Shown: positions 17,350-26,196, numbered from the stretch's first letter. The stretch: DNA of 64,000 nt from Actinomadura sp. K4S16 (GCF_008327685.1 NZ_BDDE01000033.1:1-64000); one strand, 5' to 3'. The notes: generated from the letters alone by a model not told the origin. Numbers and translations are program-made.

Positions 17350-18411
17350 CTAGGGGCGGCGGGCGCGGAGGTCGTCGAGCAGCAGGCGGCTGAGCCGCAG
17401 CAGCTCCTTCTGCGGGTCCCAGAGGCCGGGGGCGTCGGTCCGCGAGCCGAGGTAGGGCCGCTCCAGCTCGCGCAGCTTGTCGTCGGCCTCCGCGAGCACC
17501 GCGTCGTCCGGCATCTCGGGGAGCTCCCAGACGAGGTCGCCGAGCGTGCGGAGCGCCTCCGCGTACAGGCGCCGGAACTTCGAGCCGGGGACCAGCTCGT
17601 CGTCGGCGTCCCCCAGCCGGCGCAGCGTCGCGGCGATCGACCGGGTGTAGGCGGTCGCGTGGTCGAGCGTCGTCATGAGCTGCGGCGCCGCCCACTGCCC
17701 GGGAACGTCGCGCCAGCGCACCCGGTAGCCGAGCAGCTTCGCGCGCGGGTTGGCGCGCAGGCTCGCCGCGCCCTGGTCCACCGCGTACCGCGCCTGCTCC
17801 TGGACGTTCGCCAGCCGCGACTCGCGCTCCTCCCACAGCGAGCGCCACTCGGCGGGCTCGACGACCTCGTCGGCGAGCGTCCCGAGGGCGTCCGCGAGGG
17901 CCTCCCGCAGCTCGCGGACCGCGTACTCGCCGCGGCGCAGGTACAGCGGCGGGAAGACCACCGCGTTCATGCCGAGGCCCACCACGAGCCCGGTCGCCAC
18001 GTCGGCGAGGCGCGGCAGCGTGTAGGAGACGACCTCGTGCCCGCCCAGGAGCAGCACGAACAGCGCCGTGAACGGGACCTGTGACGACTGCTCGCCCAGC
18101 CGCCGCCATCCCGACGCCATCATGGCGAGGACGAGGACGGCGGCGATGCCCGCGATGTTCGGGCCGACGAGCAGCCCGACGGGGATCGCGAGCGCCGCGC
18201 CGATCACGAACCCGCTCCCGTACGCCAGGCTCTCCCGCACGGACCGTACGACCGTCGGGTACACCCCGAGCAGCGCGGCCAGGGGCGCGAAGTACGGTTG
18301 CGACTGGCCGATCCCGTACTTGGCGATCACCCACGCCACGACCGCCGCGAGGACGGCCTTGAGGGTCAGCTTCGCCCGCTCGCTCCAGTACCGGCGCCCC
18401 GCGAAGGGCAT
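17350..18411 (-). CDS. FUSC/aromatic-acid exporter-like membrane protein
   Basis: About 353 residues. The N-terminal half has around six hydrophobic helices (LTLKAVLAAVVAWVIA, SFVIGAALAIPVGLL-type, GIAAVLVLAMMASGW, VPFTALFVLLLGG, GLVVGLGMNAVVFPPLYL). The C-terminal half is a long helical cytoplasmic domain. This matches the FUSC / ArAE family of small-molecule efflux proteins; cargo unknown. ATG 18411 has GAGGG 6 bases upstream. An in-frame ATG at 18441 is possible, and the frame is open for a further 100 codons without family-like sequence. Confidence 0.72.
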   Translation of the reverse strand: MPFAGRRYWSERAKLTLKAVLAAVVAWVIAKYGIGQSQPYFAPLAALLGVYPTVVRSVRESLAYGSGFVIGAALAIPVGLLVGPNIAGIAAVLVLAMMASGWRRLGEQSSQVPFTALFVLLLGGHEVVSYTLPRLADVATGLVVGLGMNAVVFPPLYLRRGEYAVRELREALADALGTLADEVVEPAEWRSLWEERESRLANVQEQARYAVDQGAASLRANPRAKLLGYRVRWRDVPGQWAAPQLMTTLDHATAYTRSIAATLRRLGDADDELVPGSKFRRLYAEALRTLGDLVWELPEMPDDAVLAEADDKLRELERPYLGSRTDAPGLWDPQKELLRLSRLLLDDLRARRP

Positions 18412-18608
18412 CAGGTGCCCTCGAATCCCTCCAAATCGCATCGGGTCGCGGTTCCCGCCATCCGCGCTTCGAATCACCGCCGAGGTGGACGGCACGGCGG
18501 GGGCGCCGCCGACCCCGGCCGTCCCGGTGAGTGGGACGACCGGGGGGTGATGTGTGACACAAGACTGGATTGCGGGAAAATGCGGTCCGAACGGACGGAG
18601 GGAGCCAC

Positions 18609-19298
18609 GTGGCGGGCAGGCGCGCGACACCGACCGGCAGGTACGGCGGCCGGACGGCGGCCGAGCGGCGCGCGGAGCGGCGCCGCCGGTTCCTCGACGC
18701 CGGGCTGGAGATGTTCGGCCGCGGCCCCGGCTACCGCGGCACAACGGTGGCGGCGCTCAGCGAGGCGGCCGGGCTGTCCACGCGCCAGTTCTACGAGGAG
18801 TTCAGCACGCTGGAGGACCTCCTCGCCGAACTGCACCTGGAGGTCAACGACGCGGCCGAGCGGGACGTGGTCGCCGCGCTGCCGTCCGTGGAGGGGCTCC
18901 GGCTCGCCGAGCGCACGGCCCACCTGTTCCGCGCCTACGCCGCCGCCATCACCGGCGACCGGGCCCGCATCCGGATCGCGTTCGTCGAGATCATCGGGGT
19001 CAGCCCCCGGATGGACCGGCAGCGGCTGACCCGCCGCGCCCGCTGGGTCGACTTCATCTGCGCCGAGGCGGCCGCCGCCGCCGAGCGCGGCGAGATCGCC
19101 GACCGGGACTACCGGATCGCCGCGACCGCCTTCATCGGCAGCATCAACGGCCTCCTGCACGACTGGAGCGCCGGCTGGGTCGACGCCACCCTCGACGAGG
19201 TCATCGACGAACTCGTCCTGATGCTTCTCGGCCGCCTCCACTCCGGCGAAGCCCTGCCCGCGCCCGGCTCCCTCGGTCCCGAGCCCCTCGGCCCCTGA
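18609..19298 (+). CDS. TetR-family transcription regulator
   Basis: 229 residues. The N-terminal TetR helix-turn-helix is clear (RRRRFLDAGLEMFGRGPGYRGTTVAALSEAAGLSTRQFYEEFSTLEDLLAEL in sections), preceded by a basic tail. The rest is an all-helical ligand domain. GTG 18609 is chosen for the GGAGGGAG 4-11 bases upstream. It diverges from the FUSC-like exporter with about 200 bases between, the usual arrangement for a repressor that controls an efflux gene; this is inference. Confidence 0.87.
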   Translation: MAGRRATPTGRYGGRTAAERRAERRRRFLDAGLEMFGRGPGYRGTTVAALSEAAGLSTRQFYEEFSTLEDLLAELHLEVNDAAERDVVAALPSVEGLRLAERTAHLFRAYAAAITGDRARIRIAFVEIIGVSPRMDRQRLTRRARWVDFICAEAAAAAERGEIADRDYRIAATAFIGSINGLLHDWSAGWVDATLDEVIDELVLMLLGRLHSGEALPAPGSLGPEPLGP

Positions 19299-19325
19299 CC
19301 GCCCGCCGTCAGGCGCAAGCGGCCG

Positions 19326-20129
19326 TCAGGGGCGCAGGCGCTCGAACTGGAAGTCCACCGTGGGGGCGAAGAGGGCCACGCAGGCGCCGGTCGGGTCGCT
19401 GAGGATGGCGAAGCGGCCGACCTTGATGTCGGTCGGCGGGATGTGGACGCGGGCGCCCAGTCCGGCGGCCCTGGCCGCGGACGCGTCGCAGTCGGAGACG
19501 CAGAAGTACGGGATCCAGCGCGCGGGGCGGTCGGGCGGCCACTGCTCGTCGATCGAGACCATGCCCGCCACCGACGAATCGCCGACCTTCCACTGCGTGT
19601 AGGGAGAGTCGTAGAAGTCGCGCTCGACGGGCCTCCAGCCGAAGACCTCCCCGTAGAAGCGTTGCGCGCCCTCGGGGTCGTGGCAGGCCAGCTCCATCCA
19701 GCACATCGCGGACGGCTCGTCCACGACCCCCGCCCCCTTGAGGTTGTGGGGGGTCCATAGGGCGAAGTCGGCGCCCTCGGGGTCGGAGCACACGGCCATC
19801 CGTCCGAGATCGGCGACCTGGGTGGGCTCCACGACCTCCAGGCCCCCCGCGTCGCGCACGGCGGCGACGGTGGCCTCGATGTCGTCGCTGCGGAAGTAGC
19901 ACGTCCACGACCCGCGCTCGGACTCGTCCAGGAGCGTCTGCATACCGGCGGTCTCGGGGCCCTGCACGTCGCCCAGGGTGAAGATCTCGTAGTCGCCGAT
20001 GTCGGTGGTCAGCGTGTAGGAGTACCAGCCGAACAGCCCCCGGTAGAACCGCCTGGACACCTCCGGGTTCGGGCTCGCGAGCTCGGCCCACGACGGGGAG
20101 CCGGGGGCGATCCCGTTCGTCTCGGGCAT
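19326..20129 (-). CDS. VOC/glyoxalase-fold protein (two-domain), copy 2
   Basis: 267 residues forming two vicinal-oxygen-chelate half-domains of about 120 residues each. Each opens with a W-x-ELAS/CxDPE type strand, has an FGW motif (FYRGLFGW, FYGEVFGW) and ends with SDPxGA. The type resembles the mycobacterial CFP32/Rv0577 family, whose role is unclear. It is a tandem duplicate of the next gene upstream and is translationally coupled to it (ATGA overlap at 20127-20131). No clear four-residue metal set can be assigned by eye. Confidence 0.85.
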   Translation of the reverse strand: MPETNGIAPGSPSWAELASPNPEVSRRFYRGLFGWYSYTLTTDIGDYEIFTLGDVQGPETAGMQTLLDESERGSWTCYFRSDDIEATVAAVRDAGGLEVVEPTQVADLGRMAVCSDPEGADFALWTPHNLKGAGVVDEPSAMCWMELACHDPEGAQRFYGEVFGWRPVERDFYDSPYTQWKVGDSSVAGMVSIDEQWPPDRPARWIPYFCVSDCDASAARAAGLGARVHIPPTDIKVGRFAILSDPTGACVALFAPTVDFQFERLRP

Positions 20130-20950
20130 CAGATCACCTCAGCATCGCCCGACCCGTACGGCTCGCTGCGCGAGCCGGCCACCGGGGTGAGGACGGCCAG
20201 GCGCGCCCCGCACGGGTCGGTCATGACGGCGAAGCGCCCGGGCTTGATGTCGATCGGCGGCACGTGGACGACCGCCCCCAGCTCGGCCGCCCGCGCGGCG
20301 GTGGCGTCGCAGTCGGAGACCCAGAAGTAGGGGATCCAGTGGGGGTCGAAGTCGGCCGGCCACCACTCCTCCAGCGGCACCATGCCCGCCACGGACCAGT
20401 CGCCGACCTTCCAGTTGGTGTACTCGGGCGCGTAGTAGGAGCGGTCGACGGCCTTCCAGCCGAAGACCTCCCCGTAGAAGCGGCGGGCGCCCTCGATGTC
20501 GCGGCTCGCCAGCTCCGTCCAGCACATCGCGGACGGCTCGTCCCTGACGCCCGCGCCCTCGAAGTCGTACGGGGTCCACAGGGCGAAGTCGGCGCCCTCG
20601 GGGTCGGCGCAGTGGGCCATCCGCCCGAGGTTGGCCATGTCGGTGGGCTCGCTCAGCTCGCGCCCGCCCATGGCGCGCACGGTGTCGAGAGTGGCCTGGA
20701 TGTCGTCGGTCCGGAAATAGCACGTCCACTCCGGGGCCATCGTGTCGTCGGCGAGCTGGTGCATCCCGGCGACCTCCGGACCCTGGACGTCGCCGAGGGT
20801 GAAGATCTGGTAGTCGGCGAGGGAACCGGTCAGGGTGTAGAGGTACCAGCCGAACAGCTCCCTGTAGAACCGCTCGGACTCGCGGACGTCCGGGGTGGCC
20901 AGCTCGGCCCAAGTGGGGAATCCGGGGGCGTATGCGGTCACCTCAGGCAT
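20129..20950 (-). CDS. VOC/glyoxalase-fold protein (two-domain), copy 1
   Basis: 273 residues with the same two VOC half-domains as its downstream neighbour (PTWAELATPD, FYRELFGWYLYTL, FTLGDVQGPE, ADPEGADFALWTP, FYGEVFGWK, YFWVSDCDA). The two proteins match closely along their whole lengths, so a gene duplication is clear. The C-terminus here is about 10 residues longer. It is the first gene of the pair. About 115 bases separate it from the end of the next minus-strand gene upstream, which probably holds its promoter. Confidence 0.85.
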   Translation of the reverse strand: MPEVTAYAPGFPTWAELATPDVRESERFYRELFGWYLYTLTGSLADYQIFTLGDVQGPEVAGMHQLADDTMAPEWTCYFRTDDIQATLDTVRAMGGRELSEPTDMANLGRMAHCADPEGADFALWTPYDFEGAGVRDEPSAMCWTELASRDIEGARRFYGEVFGWKAVDRSYYAPEYTNWKVGDWSVAGMVPLEEWWPADFDPHWIPYFWVSDCDATAARAAELGAVVHVPPIDIKPGRFAVMTDPCGARLAVLTPVAGSRSEPYGSGDAEVI

Positions 20951-21066
20951 AGCAATCCCTTCGAAGCACGCATGTCCCCCACGCTAGGGACGGATGGGCA
21001 ATCCCCAGGGACAAAAAGGTTCAAGTCGCCACAATGTTCGCGAATCGCCCGACGCTCGGAACGGCT

Positions 21067-21624
21067 TCAGATGCTCTCGACGGTCTGGAGCAGCCCCCAC
21101 ACGAAGTGCGCCACGTAGGCGGTGCCGTCCGGGCGCGCGAGCGTCGCGTGCCAGCGGCTCGGGACCTCGCCGTCCTGGTGCGCGACCGCGCCGAAGCGCT
21201 CGTCCACGTCGCCGACGACGCAGGACCAGGGGACGAGGTCGTCGAGGGTCTCCAGCGGCGGGACGGGGACGCCGTCGTCCCGGACGAGCCACTCCTGTAT
21301 GACGGTGCCGTCCGGGCCCATCATGATCTCGAAGCGCAGGCCGGGCCACAGGGCGAGCGGCGGCCACCACGCCACCTCGCAGGCGACGTCGCCGATCGGG
21401 CGCTCCTCGACGGCGGCGGGCGGGCCGAGGACGGCTTCGTAGCGGCGGCGGCCGCGCGGGAACGTCCGGGACCGCAGGATGCGCTGCCATCTGGCGTTGA
21501 CCTCGCGCATCTCGGTGCGGGACGCGCCGAGCGAGCGCATCGCGTCCTCGACCAGGCCCGGCTGGTAGTCGGCCATCCGGCGCAGCAGGACGAGCTGGAA
21601 CTCCCGCCGGGCGAACCCCTTCAC
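21067..21624 (-). CDS. Hypothetical protein, 185 residues
   Basis: I do not recognise a family. The protein opens MKGFARREFQLVLLRRMADYQ, is rich in Arg and Trp (CEVAWWPPLALWPGL), and ends HFVWGLLQTVESI. No signal peptide or membrane helix is evident. Its codon pattern is like its neighbours, and the length and lack of a competing frame support it being real. It lies 31 bases after the esterase gene on the same strand and may be co-transcribed with it. Confidence 0.6.
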   Translation of the reverse strand: MKGFARREFQLVLLRRMADYQPGLVEDAMRSLGASRTEMREVNARWQRILRSRTFPRGRRRYEAVLGPPAAVEERPIGDVACEVAWWPPLALWPGLRFEIMMGPDGTVIQEWLVRDDGVPVPPLETLDDLVPWSCVVGDVDERFGAVAHQDGEVPSRWHATLARPDGTAYVAHFVWGLLQTVESI

Positions 21625-21655
21625 GGCGCGGCTCCCGGGACCGCCGGGCGGGCGG

Positions 21656-22912
21656 TCAGGACTTGCGGGCGCCGATGGACTTGGCGATGGTCGGCCAGCT
21701 GCGGGACAGCTCGACGCGCCAGTACTTCCAGTTGTGCATGCCGGGCCCGTACAGGTGGGAGGTGACCGGCACGCCCGCCTTCTGCGCGGCGGCGACGAAG
21801 TTGTCGTTCATCGTGCCGGCGAGCTGCTCGCCGATCCGCCCCGCGTCGTGGGGCGGCGTGTCGGGGTTGTCGTAGGGGCCGGGCTGCCCGTTGCCGGACG
21901 ACACGTAGACGCCGATGCCCTTCAGCTTGGACACCATGACGGTCGCGTCGTGCGCCCGCCAGTTCGCCCGCGCGGTGATCGGGTCGCCCCAGATGGCGGT
22001 GCCCGCGTCGCGGTTCATGGACGTCAGGATGACCGGCATGCCGGGCGCGGTGATGTTGAGGGCGCCGCTGTAGGAGGCGGCGTACTTGAAAATGCGGTGC
22101 CGCTCGGCGTAGGTGATGGCGCCCTGCCCGCCGGACGACAGGCCGATCGCGGCGCGCATCGACCCGGCGTGGAAGTTGCGCTCCATCAGCGGGATGACCT
22201 CGCCGATGTGGAACGTCTCCCACTCGGGGATGCCGCCCTTCCCGCCGTTGTACCAGTTGGTGTAGGACCCGTTCCAGCCGCCCTCGGGCATCACGACCAT
22301 CGCGTCGTACGGACCGATGATCTGCTCGATGTTGGAGTCCTTGGTCCAGGACGTGTAGTTGTTGTTGCCGCCGTGGTAGGCGTACACGACCGGCCACGTC
22401 TTGGTGGCGCCGGCCTTCCAGCCCTTCGGGACCATGACGCGGGTCTTCACCTCGGCGCCCAGCGCCGGGGAGGCGATCGAGACGTCGAAGATCCGCGAGT
22501 TGATCTTCGTCACGCGCGTGATGGCGGCCCCGTCGGGCGCCTTGGCGTACTTGCCCGACGCGGCACCGGACGGCATCTGCGGCTTCTTGCCGTGGTTGCC
22601 GCTGTTGCTGTCGGGGTCGTTGGGGCTCGGCGACGTCCCGCCGGTACCGAACGGGTTGCTGTTCAGCGGGATGCTCGGCAGCTTCGACGTGCCCGGCGAC
22701 TTCTTCGGGGACGCGCTCGTCGTCCCGTCGGTGACCGCGGGCTGCGTCGGGGGGCCGAACGAGGGGATCGGCTTGGAGTTCCCGCTGGCCTCCGACCTGC
22801 TCTTCGGAACCCCCACGCCGGCCTGCGCGAGGCCGACCATGACGGTGGGCAGCAGTACGGCCGCCGCCGCGGTGCCCGCGATGGCGATCTTCCTGTCGGT
22901 ACGCTTCTTCAT
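21656..22912 (-). CDS. Secreted esterase, antigen-85/FrmB-like fold
   Basis: 418 residues. An N-terminal signal (basic KKRTDRK, then hydrophobic AAAAVLLPTVMVGLAQA) is followed by a disordered linker rich in Ser/Pro/Thr/Asn up to about residue 115. An alpha/beta-hydrolase domain of the esterase D / mycolyltransferase superfamily follows: VVYAYHGGNNNYTSW, the nucleophile elbow GLSSGG (S259), and a C-terminal His in PGMHNWKYW. It acts outside the cell; the substrate may be an ester or cell-wall lipid. A shorter paralogue is at 38436-39431 and shares the unusual GKGGxPxWETFH segment. Confidence 0.83.
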   Translation of the reverse strand: MKKRTDRKIAIAGTAAAAVLLPTVMVGLAQAGVGVPKSRSEASGNSKPIPSFGPPTQPAVTDGTTSASPKKSPGTSKLPSIPLNSNPFGTGGTSPSPNDPDSNSGNHGKKPQMPSGAASGKYAKAPDGAAITRVTKINSRIFDVSIASPALGAEVKTRVMVPKGWKAGATKTWPVVYAYHGGNNNYTSWTKDSNIEQIIGPYDAMVVMPEGGWNGSYTNWYNGGKGGIPEWETFHIGEVIPLMERNFHAGSMRAAIGLSSGGQGAITYAERHRIFKYAASYSGALNITAPGMPVILTSMNRDAGTAIWGDPITARANWRAHDATVMVSKLKGIGVYVSSGNGQPGPYDNPDTPPHDAGRIGEQLAGTMNDNFVAAAQKAGVPVTSHLYGPGMHNWKYWRVELSRSWPTIAKSIGARKS

Positions 22913-23250
22913 GACTCCCCAGCCGCTCGGGCCACGCCCGGCCCGACGCTCCGCTCGCCCGACGAAACTACTGTCCCCGCCGTCACAGCCGCAAGTATTG
23001 GCAGCGAATGCAATAAAGGCGAGATGATCCGTGACGCTGCGCTACGGACCCCGCCCGACTTCCCAGGCCAGATGGCCTGAGCGCGCCGTAAGCCGAAGCC
23101 CGGAACCCGGTACGGTTCGACCTCCACGCGACTCCACGTGATGTGCGTCTCCTCGCAGAGGATATTTCGCGTCCAGTACACCTTGCAGTGCAGTTCCGAA
23201 AAATGGACGCGCAGCGCCGGGCCGGACGGCACCAAGGCGGCGCCGGGGGC
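22913..23250. other. Intergenic region, no gene recognised
   Basis: 338 bases upstream of the esterase and downstream of a three-gene minus-strand operon. The middle is less GC-rich than its surroundings (around 23140-23210). An open frame on the minus strand spans most of it, but it has no recognisable protein features or ribosome-binding site. The esterase promoter should be here. Confidence 0.5.
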
Positions 23251-23451
23251 TCATCGGCCTGCTATCTCCAGGAGCCGCTGGCGGAGGACGTGGCCGTCGG
23301 TGGCCCGGATGAACAGGTCGTCGCCCCTCACCGCCATCCAGATGGGCCGCTCCGGGTCGGCGACGATGCCGAACGCCGGGAACTCGCGTCTCAGCGCGGC
23401 GAGGTAGGCGGCCGTCTCGTTCCGCCGGGCCCGGTCGTCGGCGCGCCTCAT
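23251..23451 (-). CDS. Small hypothetical protein (66 residues)
   Basis: Unknown function. The sequence opens MRRADDRARRNETAAYLAALRREFPAF and continues with WMAVRGDDLFIRATDGHVLRQRLLEI, which looks like a small alpha/beta protein. Its ATG overlaps the stop of the upstream small gene (ATGA at 23448-23451), which fixes the start and ties it into a three-gene operon. The operon diverges from an XRE-DUF397 pair. Confidence 0.65.
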   Translation of the reverse strand: MRRADDRARRNETAAYLAALRREFPAFGIVADPERPIWMAVRGDDLFIRATDGHVLRQRLLEIAGR

Positions 23452-23762
23452 CCCGGGGCTCCCAGGTAGCCCTTGATGAACACCAGGGCGTCGGTGATGC
23501 GCTCGCACTCGGCGATGGGCTGCCGCCAGGACGTGAAGTACCAGTAGCGGCCCTCGTCCTCGGCGCGCGTCCGGCAGGTGATCGTGTCGCCGGACGCTCC
23601 CCTGGCTCCGCAGCCGCCTCGCCCGGTGGACGTCATGTTGCGGACGACCAGACCTCCGGCCACGTAATGGACCGTGAACCCGTGCGCTCTGAGATGCATC
23701 CCCAGGACTTGCAGACGCACGTACGACTCGACGGCCGGTGACTCGTGCTCTGGAACGTTCAC
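23448..23762 (-). CDS. Small hypothetical protein (104 residues)
   Basis: Unknown function. It begins VNVPEHESPAVESYVRLQVLGMHLRAHG and contains FTVHYVAGGLVVRN, CRTRAEDEGRYWYFTSW and ERITDALVFIKGYLGAPG. A two-layer alpha/beta fold is plausible. The GTG start at 23762 is fixed by overlap with the preceding gene (GTGA). It is the middle gene of three. Confidence 0.65.
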   Translation of the reverse strand: MNVPEHESPAVESYVRLQVLGMHLRAHGFTVHYVAGGLVVRNMTSTGRGGCGARGASGDTITCRTRAEDEGRYWYFTSWRQPIAECERITDALVFIKGYLGAPG

Positions 23763-24010
23763 GGTCGCCCCCGCAGCAACTCCGCGAGCGCGATTCGCTC
23801 CAATAGGCGCGTCTGGGCGTCGCAGAGCAACCACAGTTCACCCTCGTCCCGCGCTTGGACCTCCCCTATGCATCCGTTCAGGAGCTGGTAGGGGGTCAGC
23901 TCGGCATGCCGCCGCGCGACCAGTCCGTCCCGCGAGAATTCGGGACACCAATCAGACATTAAGGGTATTAGCCCGGCCGCAAAGCCATTCGATTCCGACG
24001 AGCTGGACAT
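23759..24010 (-). CDS. Small hypothetical protein (83 residues)
   Basis: Unknown function. It opens MSSSSESNGFAAGLIPLMSDWCPEFSR and ends LLCDAQTRLLERIALAELLRGRP, a likely helix. ATG 24010 is chosen because GGGAGG lies 6-8 bases upstream; an earlier in-frame start lacks one. First gene of the three-gene operon, divergent from the XRE regulator with about 150 bases of less GC-rich promoter DNA between them. Confidence 0.65.
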   Translation of the reverse strand: MSSSSESNGFAAGLIPLMSDWCPEFSRDGLVARRHAELTPYQLLNGCIGEVQARDEGELWLLCDAQTRLLERIALAELLRGRP

Positions 24011-24163
24011 CTCGAAACCTCCCCGCCCGTTTTCGCGTCGAAAACACTTGCGACCAGACTCACAGGGCAGGTAAAAGTGCGGTAGTGACCCCGCAGCACC
24101 CCCGCTCAACTCCAACTGAGATCAACTCAACCTCACCCCCAATTAACCCTCCGGAGGCTTCCC

Positions 24164-24961
24164 GTGAGCGGCAATCGAGCCCGCATCTTCTTCGGCAACG
24201 AGCTCCGTCGCATGCGCGAGCAGGCGAGGCTGACAGGCAAGCAGCTAGCGGATGCGCTCGGGTGCACCCCGCAGTGGATCAGCACCATGGAGAGCGGCCG
24301 CAAGGTCTCCGAGCAGAGCGCTCACGACCTCGACACATACTTCGAGACGGGCGGGCTTTACCACCGATTGTGGAAGCTTGCCATTGACATCGAGATCGAG
24401 CCCGTACTCCCTGCGGGGTTCGCCGAGTACAGCGAGCGCGAGCAGAGAGCCGACTCGATTCGCATCTACAACGCGCTCCTGCTTAGCGGCCTATTTCAGA
24501 CCGAGGGCTACGCTCGCTCAGTGTTTCGCGATGTCGACCAGGTCATAGCAGAGGACCTGATCTGCAAACGACTGGAACGACAGAAGATCGTAGCCAGAGA
24601 GAACCCGCCCCGGATCTGGCTCACTCTCGATGAGAGCGTGCTGCGCCGGGAGATCGGAAATCGAGAAATAACGCGAGACCAGTTCGCCTATCTCCTGGAA
24701 TGCAGCCACCGCCCCAATGTCATGATTAATATCGTTCCCTTGAGCGCGGGCTATCATGCTGGACTCGCGGGAAGCTTCACCATCCTCGGCTTCAACGATG
24801 GCACGAATATCGCTTACACCGAGTCAGCAGGTGAGGGGATGCTTTTCGAGAACCCCACTCGGGTGACGAGCTATGTCGTACGGTACGAGTTACTGAAGGC
24901 TTACGCTCTTCCACTAGAGGAGTCGCGAGCCTTGATATCCACAGTGCTGGAGGGCCTATGA
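24164..24961 (+). CDS. XRE-family HTH regulator with DUF5753 domain
   Basis: 265 residues. The N-terminal Cro/C1-type helix-turn-helix is GNELRRMREQARLTGKQLADALGCTPQWISTMESGRK (read in parts). The remaining 190 residues form the DUF5753 domain common in actinomycetes (LLSGLFQTEGYARSV, LTLDESVLRREIG, NIVPLSAGYHAGLAGSFTIL). These regulators usually pair with an adjacent DUF397 gene, as here, and some pairs behave like toxin-antitoxin or developmental (WhiJ-like) modules. GTG 24164 has GGAGG 7 bases upstream. Codon and base composition is less GC-rich than its neighbours. Confidence 0.9.
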   Translation: MSGNRARIFFGNELRRMREQARLTGKQLADALGCTPQWISTMESGRKVSEQSAHDLDTYFETGGLYHRLWKLAIDIEIEPVLPAGFAEYSEREQRADSIRIYNALLLSGLFQTEGYARSVFRDVDQVIAEDLICKRLERQKIVARENPPRIWLTLDESVLRREIGNREITRDQFAYLLECSHRPNVMINIVPLSAGYHAGLAGSFTILGFNDGTNIAYTESAGEGMLFENPTRVTSYVVRYELLKAYALPLEESRALISTVLEGL

Positions 24962-25281
24962 GCGACGAAACATCCGTCCAGTGGCGCAAGAGCAGCCGTA
25001 GCGCTCATGAGGGTGGCGAGTGCGTTGAGGTAGCCAGCCTTTGGCGCAAGAGCAGCCACAGTGGGCACGAGGGCGGCGACTGCATCGAGGTGGCCGGCTT
25101 CTGGCATAAGAGCAGCTACAGCGACCACCAAGGCGGCGAGTGCGTTGAGGTGGCGGACCTGTCGCCTGTGGTCGGGGTGCGGGACTCCAAGGATCCGGAG
25201 GGGCCGAAGTTGACGTTCAGCGTCGCCGCCTGGGCCGCGTTCACCCGGGCGGTCAAGAGCAGCGAGCACGACCTGGCCTGA
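24958..25281 (+). CDS. DUF397 protein with triplicated motif
   Basis: 107 residues. A normal DUF397 protein has one WxKSSxS...GGxCVEVA module before the conserved VRDSKDPxGPxL segment. Here the module occurs three times in a row (QWRKSSRSAHEGGECVEVA, LWRKSSHSGHEGGDCIEVA, FWHKSSYSDHQGGECVEVA), followed by one VGVRDSKDPEGPKLTF and a helix AAWAAFTRAVK. The start overlaps the XRE stop (ATGA). DUF397 proteins are thought to partner the XRE protein and modulate its binding; the triplication might change affinity or allow multivalent binding. Confidence 0.9.
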   Translation: MSDETSVQWRKSSRSAHEGGECVEVASLWRKSSHSGHEGGDCIEVAGFWHKSSYSDHQGGECVEVADLSPVVGVRDSKDPEGPKLTFSVAAWAAFTRAVKSSEHDLA

Positions 25282-25644
25282 CGCCCCCGCCTCACCACGA
25301 GCCCTCGGCGCCTACCGTGCCGGGGGCTCGTTTGTCTGTCGGCACTTGCACGGCGGAGCGTCGAAGTTCGGGTGGTTGGCGCGTTCGTCCGATTGTGGTC
25401 AGGTCGCCACGAGCGGTGACCGGTCGACATGCCTTCCAACTGGGCTGTCGCGACGTGAGCGGGTCGCCGTGCCGTCGGCGCCGGGGTGTCGGCGGGGGAA
25501 CTTCCGAAACGGTTCGGATCGGCTCGGAACCGATCCGTCGCCACGCGCATCACAAAAGCCGAGAAAGGCGCGAAGGCACCGGCAGTCCCTTGCTGCGTGC
25601 GGTGTCTCGCGTGCTCCCCCCATTTCGAGGCATGGAGGATTTAC
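25282..25644. other. Intergenic region before a secreted-protein gene
   Basis: 363 bases with several accidental open frames and no recognisable gene. It includes an 8-bp dyad CGGATCGG...CCGATCCG (25515-25537). The ribosome-binding site GGAGGA at 25634-25639 belongs to the next gene. Confidence 0.5.
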
Positions 25645-26196
25645 ATGCGGCGTGTCGCAACCGTGACCGTCCTCTCCGGCGCCCTGGCCGCCGGGTTCCT
25701 GGCCGTCGGCCCGGCCGCGCAGGCGCAGACCAAGCCGTCCGACAAGCTGGGCAAGGAGGTGACCACGACCAGCCAGGGCGCGCTGTCCAAGAAGGACCTC
25801 ATCGCCGAGGCCCGGGCCGCGGGCAAGCCGATGACCGCCAAGGAGACCGCCTCCATCCAGGCGGCCCAGCGCTGCGGGTACTACCAGCGCACCCGCGGCC
25901 GGAAGGCGTCCAACGGCCGCTGGATCATCGCGGTGACCAACCGACTCACCTGGTGCTGGGACGGCCGCCACGTCAACTCCTACCGGGCCAACTTCAAGGC
26001 CTACACCTACAACAAGACCAAGTGGAGGTGGCGCGGCTGGGTTCGGGCGAAGGCCACCCACGCCGGCAACTGGAGTTACGCGACGTCCTACGCTCAGGGC
26101 GCGTTCTACTACACGGGCAACGGCAAGACCTACAAGCCGTACGTCAACATCCGCGGCTACTACAACGGCCGCTACCGCTGGCAGGCCGGCGGCTGA
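25645..26196 (+). CDS. Secreted protein rich in Trp/Tyr, unknown
   Basis: 183 residues. The first about 30 form a signal peptide (RRVATVTVLSGALAAGFLAVGPAAQAQ). A charged helical segment follows (LIAEARAAGKPMTAKETASIQAAQ), then a beta-rich domain full of Trp, Tyr and Arg with two cysteines (RCGYYQRT, LTWCWDG) likely disulfide-linked. Repeated short patterns (YNKTKWRWRGW, YYNGRYRWQ) suggest beta-strands. No family is recognised with confidence. ATG 25645 sits 5 bases after GGAGGA; the upstream open frame is unlike coding sequence. A canonical terminator follows. Confidence 0.75.
   Translation: MRRVATVTVLSGALAAGFLAVGPAAQAQTKPSDKLGKEVTTTSQGALSKKDLIAEARAAGKPMTAKETASIQAAQRCGYYQRTRGRKASNGRWIIAVTNRLTWCWDGRHVNSYRANFKAYTYNKTKWRWRGWVRAKATHAGNWSYATSYAQGAFYYTGNGKTYKPYVNIRGYYNGRYRWQAGG

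Noticed and set aside
22909..23235. Minus-strand frame of 108 codons in the gap before the esterase
   Set aside because: No ribosome-binding site, no recognisable features, and it occupies the likely esterase promoter.
25515..25537. 8-bp dyad CGGATCGG/CCGATCCG as an operator
   Set aside because: It lies in a GC-rich gap where such short dyads arise by chance, and nothing ties it to a promoter.
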